Shown here one piece after another: positions 27,217 to 37,427 of a stretch of DNA of 64,000 nucleotides (position 1 is its first letter; every line of letters begins with the position of its first letter). This DNA comes from Crithidia expoeki (taxonomy: Eukaryota > Euglenozoa > Kinetoplastea > Trypanosomatida > Trypanosomatidae), in the NCBI GenBank assembly GCA_900240875.1, contig OESE01000220.1, forward strand, positions 868,001 through 932,000, written 5' to 3'. The notes beneath the pieces were generated by a model. That model was not told where the DNA came from. It was given only the letters and a program-made list of their open reading frames with translations, and did no database searches. The position numbers were made by a program, and so were the translations under genes.

Positions 27217-27962
27217 GCAGCAATCAGGTGACGGCAAACAAAACGCAAACATCGTTGTCGGGAGAAAAAGACAGAGTGTGCATGACATCCGGTTGGGACG
27301 TAGAGGAGGTGAAAGTGGAGGTAGTGGAAGAGGAGAAAAGAGCTGCTGCTAAATCAAAGCCCACCAAACTGATTCCGCAGAAAAGGTGAGGAAATACAGG
27401 CTGTGACGCTAGCGCGCTGCCTTCACATGTGTGAAAATTTAGCGGTCGTTCGTGAATAGTTACTTTTCGCATTCGCAGTTGTCAGCGAATGTGAAGGGCG
27501 AGGAGCAGTGATCTAAATCCACACAGTGCTCTCAGACATGAGTGACGGCAACGGCAAGACAAAAAGAATGTTACATGTCTTTTGAATTGAGATACGATCC
27601 TCCCTGTATCTTACGACAGTGCAAGATTACACAAATTCTGAAAACAATGCAAAAGTACTTGCACTGAAAAAACTGTGCGTCAAAGATCGGCTGCAAAGAG
27701 GATGAAGAAGAAAACAGTGCCGAGATAAAGGGGGAAAGGAAACTGCGGTACAAGGTGTCTTGAACGGTGTGGAGCTAAAGCCGTACAAGAGAAAAAAAAA
27801 AAAAACGCCGTACAAGTGGATGGAAGAGGAATACACGTACGAAGAAAACAGAAGATTTTTAAGCCATAGACCAAAAAAGGGTGTATAAATTCTGAGAGCT
27901 TTTCGGTTGCAATGAAAACTGTCTTTACCGATAAAATTAAAAAGAAAAAAAAATAATGTCAT

Positions 27963-30900
27963 TCAATCCTGCGAGCCGCGCTCAATCCGGTCAACCGCAG
28001 AGCGCACACGCTCGGCAGCACGACTGCTTTGGTAGTACTCGCGGCCGCACAGCATCTCGTGCTCCTTAATGTCCTGCACGCGGAGATGCGTTCCGCACTT
28101 GCGGCACGACACCAGTGTGGCCTTCACACACTGGTAGCACTCCTTCACATAGGTGTCGCAGACGGTCAAATCTAACGTGCTCACCGGCACCTCCTGCGCG
28201 GCAAGGCGTTCAATGTGCCCCATCACTTCCGCCAGCGTATCCGCTGACCCCGTCGCTGTGAAGTACTCCCGCAAAATTGCCTCTGTTTTCGGCCGGCATG
28301 CACTGATGTGGACGCGGTAGCCCAAGATGCACTGCAGCTCCCCGCACAGATAACACGGAAGCACCTGGCGGGTCTGCTGCACAATCCCTTGTACTATCGC
28401 GGCGATGACTTCGTTGGTGGAAACGGCGGCGCCGGCGCCGTGCAACGTCCGCGCCACATCCGCACGCGCCTTCTCCGTCAGTCGGCAATTCTCCAGCGCT
28501 GCCTGAGCCTGCTCGGCACGTGCGGCCTCCTTCGCGCGCATCATCGACGCATCCTGCGCCGTAAAGTGTGCGTCATCGTCAGCGTTGTTAGTGTTAGAGT
28601 TCGTGTCGTCACGAGGTGGAGAAGCGGTAATGTCGTGCTCGCAGCGGCGGGACTTCGACGGGGTGGTGTCCTCGCCGACGCGGCGGACGTGGACGGTTGT
28701 GTGCGGTGACGACGGCGACCTCCTCAAAACTGCCGATGCTGCCGCCGCTGCCTCCTCATTCGCATCGTGGTGCAGGGCTGTGAAGTGCTTGCTGGACTGT
28801 GGCAATATCGTCCGTGGCACGGGCTCCTCGCCCTCCTCCTCCACCGCACCTGTCACCTTGTAATCCAGTGCCTTTTGCATGTCTGAATTGACCTTTGCAG
28901 GAGGTACCGGAGTGCGCTTCGGCTGTTGGAGACTGGCTGGAATAGCTTTAACTGAAATTGTTGGAGCGCGTTTCTTCACTTTGCTCGTCTTTGCCTCCGC
29001 ACTCACTGCTGATCCAGCTGCTGTTGGAGCCGCTGGCTCCTCGGCACGTGCCGCCACACGCGCGCAGTGCTTCGTCAGCGCGTCTTGCTGCCGCGCTGAC
29101 ACTCGCCCCGCCTCCTCCATCGGTGTGTGCACCTGCTGGTTGCTGCTGAGGTGGGAAGCGGCGCTGGAACTGCGCTTGAGGTCGACGCGCGGCCCCGTAG
29201 GCCGCTGTGAGTTACTTCGTGGGATGCCCCGCGGAGTGAAGGAGACCGTCGAGGAGATCGCTGACGCTCCAGCAACCGTAGTTGACTTCATCTTCTGACT
29301 GCGTCGTGAGGAGCTACGCTGAACAGTGGACTGGCGGTTGCTGAAGATGGTGTCGTAGGTGGGTACCGCAGGCGGGTTGGCCGCAGCTGCCTTACCCTCC
29401 TCGTACAGCTTGCGGTCCGCTGCAGATAGATGCGTCGAAAAACGAGGTTTTTCCTCCACAACAGCGGCCGCATTAGCACCGGCAGCGGCAGAGTTGTCAC
29501 GGTTGCGCGGCGCCCCGCATAGGCTGCCGCTGCGGCCTGACGGAGTAGCGTGGGAGGCGCGGCTGTCGCGGCGGCTGCTGGTGCGGGTGGTGGCGCTGTC
29601 AGCCTCAACGTGATCTCTGCGCTTCGCCGCAATACTGGTCGTCATCTCGTACATAGCGCTGGATGGACGAACCCAGAAGGCCGTCTTGCTTCCCGGCAGC
29701 GGCACCACGCCGTCCCCTGTTTTCAGCTGCTGAGGCTGCGGCGCGCCGTCATCCTGAAGTTGCTCAGCTTGTTGCGCCTCCGACGCAGCTTCAACATGCT
29801 TTGTCTTACTTTCCTCCCCCTGATCAAAAGCAACAGCAGCTGTGTTTGCCATTTTTACGGCCGGCGGTGTGGTTGCGGGGGAACGCACCTTCGCTGTGCT
29901 TTTGCGCCGAGGCGTTGAAGAGCCAGCGGAGGACGCGCTCAGCAGCCCCTGACCCACGCCGCTGTGGCTGCGCACCAGCGGGCTCGGTTGCTGCTGCAAC
30001 TGCTGCGGCGTCGGCTGCTTCCCCGGGGACCGCTGTCCTTCTGCGGTAAACGAGGAGGTGTGTGTGAGGGAGCTGCCACGGCGCTCCGTTACGGGATCGT
30101 AGCCGGGCCGGAGGGAGTTCCGCGGCTTCGGCCTCGCGCTGCTGTACGGCTGTGTCAACTCCGGTGAGACGTAGTCGACTACGGGGTCCCCGCTATCCTC
30201 TGGTGCAGCAGCTTGCCCGTCTGTGGACGGCTGCATCGCTGACGGTGGCTGTCGCTGCTGCTGCATGGGCTGGTATGCCAGTGTCTTCGTCAAGTCAACA
30301 CCCGATAGGGATACCATAGTAGCCACTGCAGGCGCCGCTGCTGACTGAGCTTCGTCGCCGTTCCAGCCCTCGTCTTGCTGCCACGTCACCGAGTTCGTAC
30401 AAGCCGTACGTCTCATCGACACAGAAACGGGCACCGGCGACGACGATGAACGCTCACGCTGCTGCACCAACTGCTGCTGCTGTAGTCCTGAGACGGAGTG
30501 AGAAGGGCACAAGTCGGCGCTTTTGTGCAGCTCTTGCTGTGACTTGCATCCCTCACACTTCCTCTCCGGACCCGAAGCCGCTGCCGCCTCAATGTCGTCG
30601 TCCGAAACGTCGCTGAGAACCGTCTGGGTGGCCACGGAGGTGTCACGCTGGACAGACAAGGGCATCTGCTCACTGCGGCGCCACGTCGTAGACAAGTCGG
30701 TCTCCCCTGATTCCTTTGCTTTATTGGGGTCGGGGGACGTTCCTCTGTCGCTCGGAACGAGACGGTTGGCTTTCACTAGCATCTTGTACCGCTCCAGTGC
30801 ATTGCTGCGCGCCTTTTGGTCTTCCATCCGCTTTGAGTAATCCGTTGGAACACGGCGAATTGTCATAGAAGGTGATTCCTGTGCCGTGGCACTTGTGGCA

Positions 30901-31106
30901 GACTTGGTAGGTTGTACGGCCTTCTTGAGTACGGCATCGTTACGCGTTGACGATTCTGTTGTGGTTGTGACCGCGGGATTTATGTGGTGATTAGTTCGCG
31001 CCACTGCTGCATCAGAGGGAGTGTTCCGGGATTGAGTGTGGTTCAGTGCGGGGTTGTTAATGAAGGAGCTGCTTTCGCTTGTACTGACGCTGTAGTTGCT
31101 GCTCAT
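27963..31106 (-). CDS. Large disordered protein with C-terminal zinc-finger module
   Basis: 1047 residues. Residues 1 to about 860 are low-complexity, rich in Ser, Ala, Gln and Pro, with many S/T-P sites and a basic patch; no domain is seen there. The last 130 residues are compact and Cys/His-rich: CYLCGELQC and then HISAC, followed by CYQC, CRKCGTHLRVQDIKEHEMLC. This gives two zinc-ribbon or C2HC-like knuckles separated by a helix. A helix with RVRSAVDRIE ends the protein. Such tails usually bind RNA, protein or tubulin-associated partners; none can be chosen from sequence. The N-terminal ATG is the first in frame and lies close to an acceptor-like AG. Function unknown; the finger is well supported by the Cys/His spacing. 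Confidence 0.75.
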   Translation of the reverse strand: MSSNYSVSTSESSSFINNPALNHTQSRNTPSDAAVARTNHHINPAVTTTTESSTRNDAVLKKAVQPTKSATSATAQESPSMTIRRVPTDYSKRMEDQKARSNALERYKMLVKANRLVPSDRGTSPDPNKAKESGETDLSTTWRRSEQMPLSVQRDTSVATQTVLSDVSDDDIEAAAASGPERKCEGCKSQQELHKSADLCPSHSVSGLQQQQLVQQRERSSSSPVPVSVSMRRTACTNSVTWQQDEGWNGDEAQSAAAPAVATMVSLSGVDLTKTLAYQPMQQQRQPPSAMQPSTDGQAAAPEDSGDPVVDYVSPELTQPYSSARPKPRNSLRPGYDPVTERRGSSLTHTSSFTAEGQRSPGKQPTPQQLQQQPSPLVRSHSGVGQGLLSASSAGSSTPRRKSTAKVRSPATTPPAVKMANTAAVAFDQGEESKTKHVEAASEAQQAEQLQDDGAPQPQQLKTGDGVVPLPGSKTAFWVRPSSAMYEMTTSIAAKRRDHVEADSATTRTSSRRDSRASHATPSGRSGSLCGAPRNRDNSAAAGANAAAVVEEKPRFSTHLSAADRKLYEEGKAAAANPPAVPTYDTIFSNRQSTVQRSSSRRSQKMKSTTVAGASAISSTVSFTPRGIPRSNSQRPTGPRVDLKRSSSAASHLSSNQQVHTPMEEAGRVSARQQDALTKHCARVAARAEEPAAPTAAGSAVSAEAKTSKVKKRAPTISVKAIPASLQQPKRTPVPPAKVNSDMQKALDYKVTGAVEEEGEEPVPRTILPQSSKHFTALHHDANEEAAAAASAVLRRSPSSPHTTVHVRRVGEDTTPSKSRRCEHDITASPPRDDTNSNTNNADDDAHFTAQDASMMRAKEAARAEQAQAALENCRLTEKARADVARTLHGAGAAVSTNEVIAAIVQGIVQQTRQVLPCYLCGELQCILGYRVHISACRPKTEAILREYFTATGSADTLAEVMGHIERLAAQEVPVSTLDLTVCDTYVKECYQCVKATLVSCRKCGTHLRVQDIKEHEMLCGREYYQSSRAAERVRSAVDRIERGSQD

Positions 31107-32449
31107 TTTTTTTCTCTGACTTTTCTTTTACGCCTCGTCTAAGGGTATCGTGATGTGGAAAATGAGATATAAATGTAAGGAATGATCAGTAAAATGTCAA
31201 AACGCCGAAAGGCTCTTTTTTTTTGTTATTTCTTTCGGTTGTTGATGGATAAACTATAGGGTACAAATGACGTGGTGTAAAACTGAAATACGCATAAATC
31301 AATATACGATCTAATTAGAAGTATGAACGCTGTACTGTTGAAGGAAAAAAAATGGAAATGAGAAATGGCTGTAGCTAGTGGAAATCCAGCAAGCGACCCG
31401 TTTTTACGTACAGACGTACAGAATTTAGCGATGCTGACAAGCAAAACTACACAAAACCGAAAGAGAAGATACAGAAAAACAGAGTGCGACCTTCAAATGG
31501 AAGACTATGTAATAGGAGTGAAAATCAAGACTGTTCTAGAGCACCAGCTTCTCTGGCTTGCCTAAATACTCTTTTTTGTCGTTCTTTCAGGGAGACGAAG
31601 TCAAAAGCAATTTGGTCGGGAGGACTTGTAATCGTCACTTAAAAAGGTGGTGTTGGGCCTGCTGCGAAGAAAAAAAAAAATGGCTCTTCAAGCACTAAGG
31701 AAGCAACGGTGTGTTTTCTTATGTGTTCTTGTCAGCATTCATCTGTTTTGTAGACAGACGCAGTTGAAGTGAAAACAGTAGCGGCAAGACAACGTGTGTA
31801 ATCGCAGTTGCCACAAAAACAAAAAAAAAGACAAGAAAACGAAAAGGGAGGAGGCAGCAGGTCTAATTACGGCAATCGCGTCCAATATTTTTTTTTGTGA
31901 GAACGCAAAAAAGACAGCGAGGCTACCCAGCAACTCCTTTTGTGCCTGTTGAACTTTTCGGCGCTGCATTTTTTTCTCTTTTCGAACCAAAGTGGCTGAT
32001 CACCTTCCGTTGTTTTCAGAAACCACACCGAGCTGTGGTTTATCTCGGCGAATTTCAAGCCAGGTTCGCTTTGGACGCTATACGATGGAAAGCAAGACTA
32101 CTACGTTTTGTCAGAAGCTCATTGGCATAATTTTTGTGGAGTATACCCACGTTTTTCACTGCTGTTTGTTTGATGGTTGTTGTTGTTGTTCATAGTCTAA
32201 TGGCTACAAGAGGAGAACAAACGTCGGCAAATGCGACAAAACAAGAAAACAAAAGAAAAGACACACACCAGAAAAAAAAGATAAACTGCTAAATTGCAGA
32301 GAGGAAAAACGCCTGAAAGCACACAACTCCACAAAACAGAGAGAAGAATACCAGCAGTGCCGCGAGAAAGCCACGATCTCACTCAAAACAAACTAACATG
32401 GAATCGACAGTCGATAGTCACTCCGCCCCTCTTGCACAACCCTTTTTCG
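31107..32449. other. Intergenic region
   Basis: 1.3 kb AT-rich spacer holding the leader of the zinc-finger-tailed gene and a long 3' UTR of the NDUFB9-like gene. Short frames at 31739-31990, 31867-32058 and 32197-32386 (minus) are composition-driven. No gene is seen. Confidence 0.6.
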
Positions 32450-33361
32450 TCACTTGCTGGGGTAGTTGTTAGGGTCCACAACACTCATATCGTTCATGTG
32501 GTAGCCCGGTACACCCGCCACGGCGCCCATGATGCGATCCCAGTCGCCTCCGAGCACGCTGCCACGCGTGCGTGAGTTGCGCTCCTCAGCAAAGATGGCG
32601 CCCTTCAGGCTCTGATGGAACTGGTCAGCCCACTCCTCAAAGTGCTTTTCCGAGCGCAACGACGGCAGACCCAGCAGCTGGTAGAAGCACCAGCAAAACA
32701 GAGTAATGAAAATCGTCCATGTGATGCCGCGTAGATGCGGCGCGACGTCCATGTCACCAAAGCGCTCCGATGCCTCACCGGGACCGGCATAGAGAGGGTG
32801 GTGGGCCGTCCATCGGTGCAGCTTCGCATCGTCGTACCACATCACCTCTGGGTGCGTCCAGTGGTCGTACACGAGGGAGTTGTCCGGGTGGAACATCGGG
32901 TTCGCCAGTGTGTACGTGCTCCAAGGCGAGCTGTTGTTCCGGCGTAGAAAGTGGAAATTTGCGTTGTCGCGCAGATACTTCTGCGTCTGGCGCACCATCA
33001 TATCACACGTCGCAGGGTCTGTCACGTAGCGGTATTTCTCGAAGCGGCGGCGGATCACCTTGTAAGCGAGGTTGAACTTATGCGCGTTGAGCTGAATCAT
33101 CCACATTTGCAGCTCCTTCAGCGACCAGCGGTAGAGGCGGCACACACGCTGCTTGTGCGTCAGACGCGGGTCATCGATGATGGGGTCGAGGTGACGCACG
33201 CTACCCACAATATCATATATATACGCGTCGGACTTGTTCTCGTACTTTGGGTTGTCGAGAATACGCCATCCCTCGTAGTTCTGGAGCAGGGGCTCGTGCA
33301 GGTGCCACTCATGGTACTCCACCATGCCCCCACTAAGGAGCAAAGAGCTACGGCGCATCAT
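32450..33361 (-). CDS. NDUFB9: NDUFB9-like LYR-motif complex I subunit with extra TM
   Basis: 303 residues. Residues 68-145 match NDUFB9 (B22), an accessory LYR protein of mitochondrial complex I. Seen directly are THKQRVCRLYRWSLKELQ (LYR at 76-78), the basic helix YKVIRRRFEKYRY, and further on the WSTYTLANPMFHPD and DHWTHPEVMW blocks, which mirror the Trp/Tyr/Pro-rich tail of B22. LYR proteins of this kind bind the acyl-carrier protein of complex I. The chain is longer than metazoan B22 (about 180) and carries a hydrophobic segment at 212-232 (GITWTIFITLFCWCFYQLLG), which B22 lacks, plus a C-terminal domain. The first 12 residues are a weak import-type sequence; M13 is an alternative start. 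The acceptor is about 20 nt upstream of the ATG. Confidence 0.8.
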   Translation of the reverse strand: MMRRSSLLLSGGMVEYHEWHLHEPLLQNYEGWRILDNPKYENKSDAYIYDIVGSVRHLDPIIDDPRLTHKQRVCRLYRWSLKELQMWMIQLNAHKFNLAYKVIRRRFEKYRYVTDPATCDMMVRQTQKYLRDNANFHFLRRNNSSPWSTYTLANPMFHPDNSLVYDHWTHPEVMWYDDAKLHRWTAHHPLYAGPGEASERFGDMDVAPHLRGITWTIFITLFCWCFYQLLGLPSLRSEKHFEEWADQFHQSLKGAIFAEERNSRTRGSVLGGDWDRIMGAVAGVPGYHMNDMSVVDPNNYPSK

Positions 33362-33380
33362 TGTTTGTTGTGGACGTTGT

Positions 33381-33412
33381 CTTTACAGGGCAAAATGGAA
33401 GAGAGGAAACCC
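33381..33412 (-). promoter_or_regulatory. Spliced-leader acceptor of the NDUFB9-like gene
   Basis: Minus-strand GTTTCCTCTCTTCCATTTTG continues to CCCTGTAAAG, with AG at 33382-33381, about 20 nt upstream of the ATG. Inferred. Confidence 0.55.
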
Positions 33413-34434
33413 CCGCACACCCGCTGTACAACACTAATTAAAAAAAAAAGTTTGAAATAAAAGAGCAGAAAGCACTATCCTCTCCTCTTCGTAACAGTAG
33501 TTCTCTTCTTGTGTTGAAGATCAGCTGAGACACGTGCGAGAAAAGATATGTTCTACGTGTATCTAAAATGGTGATCACAACAAAGTCAAAATGAACGCTA
33601 AAACGCTAAGCAATCTCCGGTATTTTCCTATGAAACGATTCAAATCTATGGAAAATGTACACTGGCAAAACAGGCTGAAGTTTGTTTTACGCCGTCCTAA
33701 ATTACTATGGCACGCTAGCAGATACGAACTGAAAACCTCCTGACTAGCATATCTCTACAGAAAAGGTGCGGAAGGTGGAGACCTTGAGTTGTTTTGCTTC
33801 CTACTAGGCGCGTTAACTCGTCTGCGTATGCCAGTCTGCGCTACTGCAGTGAATTGTCCTGCAGTCGTGCCGTACCATGTAAAGAGAAGTCGAAGAAGGG
33901 GAAGATGCATAAAACACGACTTGGATGTTGGCAGTTTGGTATGCACAGAAGCGTGAAGTTGGAGCGCCGAAAACCACCGTCTGCTACTCTCTTTGCAGAC
34001 AGTGTGTGTAGAAGACGTAAATGGGCAAACCGCGTCTTAAATCGAACGGTTTAAAGCTGTTATCGGGTGAGCTCAGCCATCGTGTTCTTACCACCCAATG
34101 TTAACGGATTGGTACGCAAGGCGTACACTCCCTCGTTGAAGCCAATCATTTGTTCGCGGTGATAGAGGTACGTACTTTTACTATTTCTGTTTCTTCGAAT
34201 GATGCACGAAGGAACAAGTCTAAGGTGCATAACAGAGCTGAACCAACAAGGCAAAAGGTTAAAGAGAGGGAAAAACAGTCGGGATCCCCTCACCTAGTTT
34301 CTACAATAAAGAACTACTAACGCTCATCAAAAACAAAACTGGTCCACAAGGCGGAGAAGCGATAACACGAATTAAATTCGTCAAACCAGCTTTCGCATTT
34401 GCATACTTCTAACACAGAAAAGGAGGGCACATTC

Positions 34435-34457
34435 ATATATATATATATATATATATA
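34435..34457. repeat. (AT)11 microsatellite
   Basis: Perfect AT run about 30 nt beyond the SOD stop codon, hence in its 3' UTR. Confidence 0.95.
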
Positions 34458-34484
34458 ATGCACCGTATGAAACGCACATCACGC

Positions 34485-35429
34485 TTACCAGAACTTCATC
34501 TCGTAGTATTCCTGGCCCGTGGCACGCTTCCAGTGGCGCTCGGCCCAGTGCCAGTCTACGACGTCGAAGTACTTGGAGAGGTACTCCGGGCGTTTGTTCT
34601 CATAGTCGATATAATACGCGTGCTCCCAGACATCAACGCACAGAAGCGGGACGTGATTATAGTTCGTGAGGGGGCAGCCGGCGTTGTTGTAGGAGATGAT
34701 ATCGAACTTGCCTACCTTTCGGTCGTACACCCAGTAGACCCAGCCGCTGCCGAAGAGGTTCTGCGCGGCTGTGATGAACAGTTTTTCAAAGTTTTCGACG
34801 GAGCCGTACTGCGCCGATACCGCGGCCGACAGGTCCGGCGGGATGTTGCTGCCGTAGGGCTGGATGCACTTCCAGAAGAAGGAGTGGTTGAAGTGCTGGG
34901 CGGCGTTGTTGTACACACCCTTCAGGCGGTCATCGTTCGCGCTCTTCATGATGATGCTATCCAGCTGCATCCCGTATATCTCCGTCCCCTCGATCAGCTG
35001 GTTCAGCTTCTCTACGTAGGCGCGGTGGTGGCGGCCGTAGTGCACACGAATCTGATAGGACGAGAGTAGCGGCATGCATCCCTTGTACCACGGGAACTCC
35101 AGCGTCGGCAAGTAGAAGAATCCCTGCGACTGGATGTAGTTCTCGGAACGGCGGATGTACTCGTCCACACGCCAGTACGTGGCGCGGTATTTTTCTACAT
35201 AGTAGTCCGGTACACGGCCGGAGCGGTTGCGGAACTCGTTGTACTGTTCCATGAAATTGAAGCGGCCCATCTGAACATCCGCTTTGGGGGTGTGCATCAC
35301 GAGCCCGGTGCGACCCGTGACGGTGTGTGCGACGCCGAAGCGGAACGACGGCGATTCGGCGGGTACGCCGGCGACGGTGCCGAGGACGCTGGTGGTGCAG
35401 GCCACCAAGGTGAACCCACGGCGAAGCAT
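34485..35429 (-). CDS. SOD: Mitochondrial iron superoxide dismutase, long form
   Basis: 314 residues. Fe-SOD catalyses dismutation of superoxide to oxygen and hydrogen peroxide. All four metal ligands are visible: H130 in VHYGRHHRAY, H182 in FNHSFFW, D266 and H270 in VDVWEHAYYIDY. The residue used to tell iron from manganese enzymes is Gln (Q178 in NNAAQHFNH), the iron-type choice. Residues 1-21 (MLRRGFTLVACTTSVLGTVA) look like a mitochondrial presequence. Between this and the SOD fold (from about residue 105) lies an extra 80-residue segment rich in Tyr and Arg, making the protein much longer than the usual 195-235 residues. SOD-like proteins also occur as mitoribosome subunits (mS42/mS43), so this long form could be structural; the intact ligands argue that it still binds metal. 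A strong acceptor lies about 65 nt upstream. Confidence 0.92.
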   Translation of the reverse strand: MLRRGFTLVACTTSVLGTVAGVPAESPSFRFGVAHTVTGRTGLVMHTPKADVQMGRFNFMEQYNEFRNRSGRVPDYYVEKYRATYWRVDEYIRRSENYIQSQGFFYLPTLEFPWYKGCMPLLSSYQIRVHYGRHHRAYVEKLNQLIEGTEIYGMQLDSIIMKSANDDRLKGVYNNAAQHFNHSFFWKCIQPYGSNIPPDLSAAVSAQYGSVENFEKLFITAAQNLFGSGWVYWVYDRKVGKFDIISYNNAGCPLTNYNHVPLLCVDVWEHAYYIDYENKRPEYLSKYFDVVDWHWAERHWKRATGQEYYEMKFW

Positions 35430-37427
35430 CGGTGATCTAAAGGTGCCTCGTTTCGTTTTCTTACAACGTTTTCCTCAAACGCCGATAACTGACCTGCCGG
35501 AAAAAAGAGAAAAGAGAGAAGACTGACTATTGTCACGATAAAAGGAGCAAGAAGAACAGAAAAGGGAAAAACAGAAAGAAAACAGTTGTAGGTTCTTCCC
35601 TCGCAATAATAATATCTACTACAGAGCGAGATACACAGCTGGTGCGAAAGCCGTATTATCTTCGCACTAAGAAACACACACCAATATAACAAAGAGGGGT
35701 GAAGGAAGACTAAGATGGTGGACAGTGCCGTGACACCAAAGGAGGAGCAGAGAAGGGGGAAAAAAACGCCTCGTCAAGTTATAACCGGCACCGTCGATTA
35801 CTGCGTTAGCGCTTTGAACGAAGAAGAGAATCCGATGTCGCAAAAATAGAAACTACATTTATAGATATATGTTTCTCTACTAATTTGTTTTTTTTTCCTA
35901 CGTACTCGTTCCTACCGTACAAAAACACACCAGCTGGGTGAAGGGGGGAAGACACAGGCGTGAAAAAATGGACAGGAAAAAAAAAAGAAGGAAAGAGAGA
36001 GGGAAAATAAAAGGACGCCTTAGATCAAGGAATTAAGTCAACAGGCGGCAAGGGCACTGCCGTCAGCGTTTACACATAGGGTTATTTTCGTTTTTTATCT
36101 CTCTTCATTTCAGGGTTGAGGCATAAACCACCTAAAAGCGCATCCAAAGTTGTGCACTCACAGTTGACAAACTTCAAAAGTAGGTATACAATCCCCTACA
36201 AACTCTACGCGCGCCTTCGGCCTTTCTTGAGCACTCTTATTTCTCCTCCCTTTAAGCACAATTCACTTGAAATAACTCCATTCCTTCACTGTTTTGATCG
36301 CCTCGCTATAACTATTATTCGTCAAATCACTGCATTCGACTTGGGAACTAAACAGGAACATCCACAACGCGAACTAGTCCGCTCGATTCATCAAGCAAAA
36401 TGACAAACGAGAAAAAGCAAAACCCCTAACCCAACTCTTTTCTCTAATACAGTTGGTGGTCAAGAAAGTATGAAAGTAAGCAACAGCCGTTTCCACGCAA
36501 GCGCATCCCTCATCTTTTATAGAATCAATACGCTATGTAAAACTTTATTTAGAAAAAAGCAAAAGAGTGTACACGAGCACGAGCACAAAAGTGTATGGCT
36601 AATCCTACCTTTTGGTTGCTCTCCAATGCAGGAATACAAAGCTCCGTCTATCAATGACACGAGAGAGGGAACGTCAGAAATAGAAACGAATGCGAAGGCG
36701 CAAAAGAGCCGTGCGCACAGCGGGAAGAAAAGAAGAAGCACAAAAGGAAGTAGACAGTGTACGCAGTTAGGACTATGTGAGCGGTACCCCGCATAGTTCG
36801 ACTGTCACGACAAACATTGAAGTCGGCACGGTGTTTACTGAAATGGGGAAACAGAGAGGCGTTAATTATCCGTGACGCAAAACGAACAAGTGACCAAGCG
36901 AAAGTATGGTAAATGTAAATAGCTGTATCGTCACTGAGCAAAAATGTCTTACTGCAAGAAATGTAAGTGGGGGGGGGTAGTTTTTTATTTTTGTTCTTTG
37001 GTGTTAGTGAGTATCGGTAAGACGTAAACTAAGGCAAACAAAAACAGGCAACAAACGCTAGCATTTACTTTTCAGAAAGAAAGCTATCCAGTTCAAATTT
37101 TTTTTCTGTTAAGGTGTGCACTTTGATTGTCACATTGTCACGGAATGGCTGGTTCAAAAACACGGAACAGACAGAAAAGGAAACAAGGAGAGGCACTGCA
37201 GGAGCTCCCGTGTAGCATCGCAAACACAAAAGATGTGTGCCTATGTTGTTGTTGTTTTGTGTGTGTGTGTGCTATTCGTGTATGCAAAACTCCACTTAAA
37301 TAACCGCATTTTTCAGGACGACTACTGTGTGCTCACGCTGCTGCTCTGCCGCTCGCCACGGAGGTGGGCAAAACCCTGCACCAGATCGTTCTTATGGTCC
37401 TCCATGTTCTCCAGACCGATACGGTAC
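35430..37427. other. Intergenic region next to a decayed gene
   Basis: The 2 kb spacer holds the SOD leader and no supported gene. A plus-strand pyrimidine tract with TTTCAG near 36085-36114 is followed by a 95-codon frame lacking an ATG start. A GT run lies at 37259-37271. Together with the decayed gene to the right, this makes more than 3 kb without an intact gene. Confidence 0.6.
35494..35525 (-). promoter_or_regulatory. Spliced-leader acceptor of the SOD gene
   Basis: Minus-strand CTTCTCTCTTTTCTCTTTTT continues to TCCGGCAG, with AG at 35495-35494, about 65 nt before the ATG. One of the cleanest tracts in the window. Inferred. Confidence 0.7.

Larger units (their letters stand above)
27116..27962. 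other. Intergenic region
   Basis: Leader of the unknown gene at left and 3' UTR of the zinc-finger-tailed gene at right. Frames at 27627-27962 (minus) are Phe/Ser-rich T-tract translations and are rejected. Confidence 0.6.
33362..34484. other. Intergenic region
   Basis: Leader of the NDUFB9-like gene and 3' UTR of the SOD gene, with a TA microsatellite at 34435-34457. No gene is seen. Confidence 0.65.

Noticed and set aside
36421-36432. CCCCTAACCC, a telomere-like motif
   Set aside because: Only one and a half units of CCCTAA; no array, so chance.
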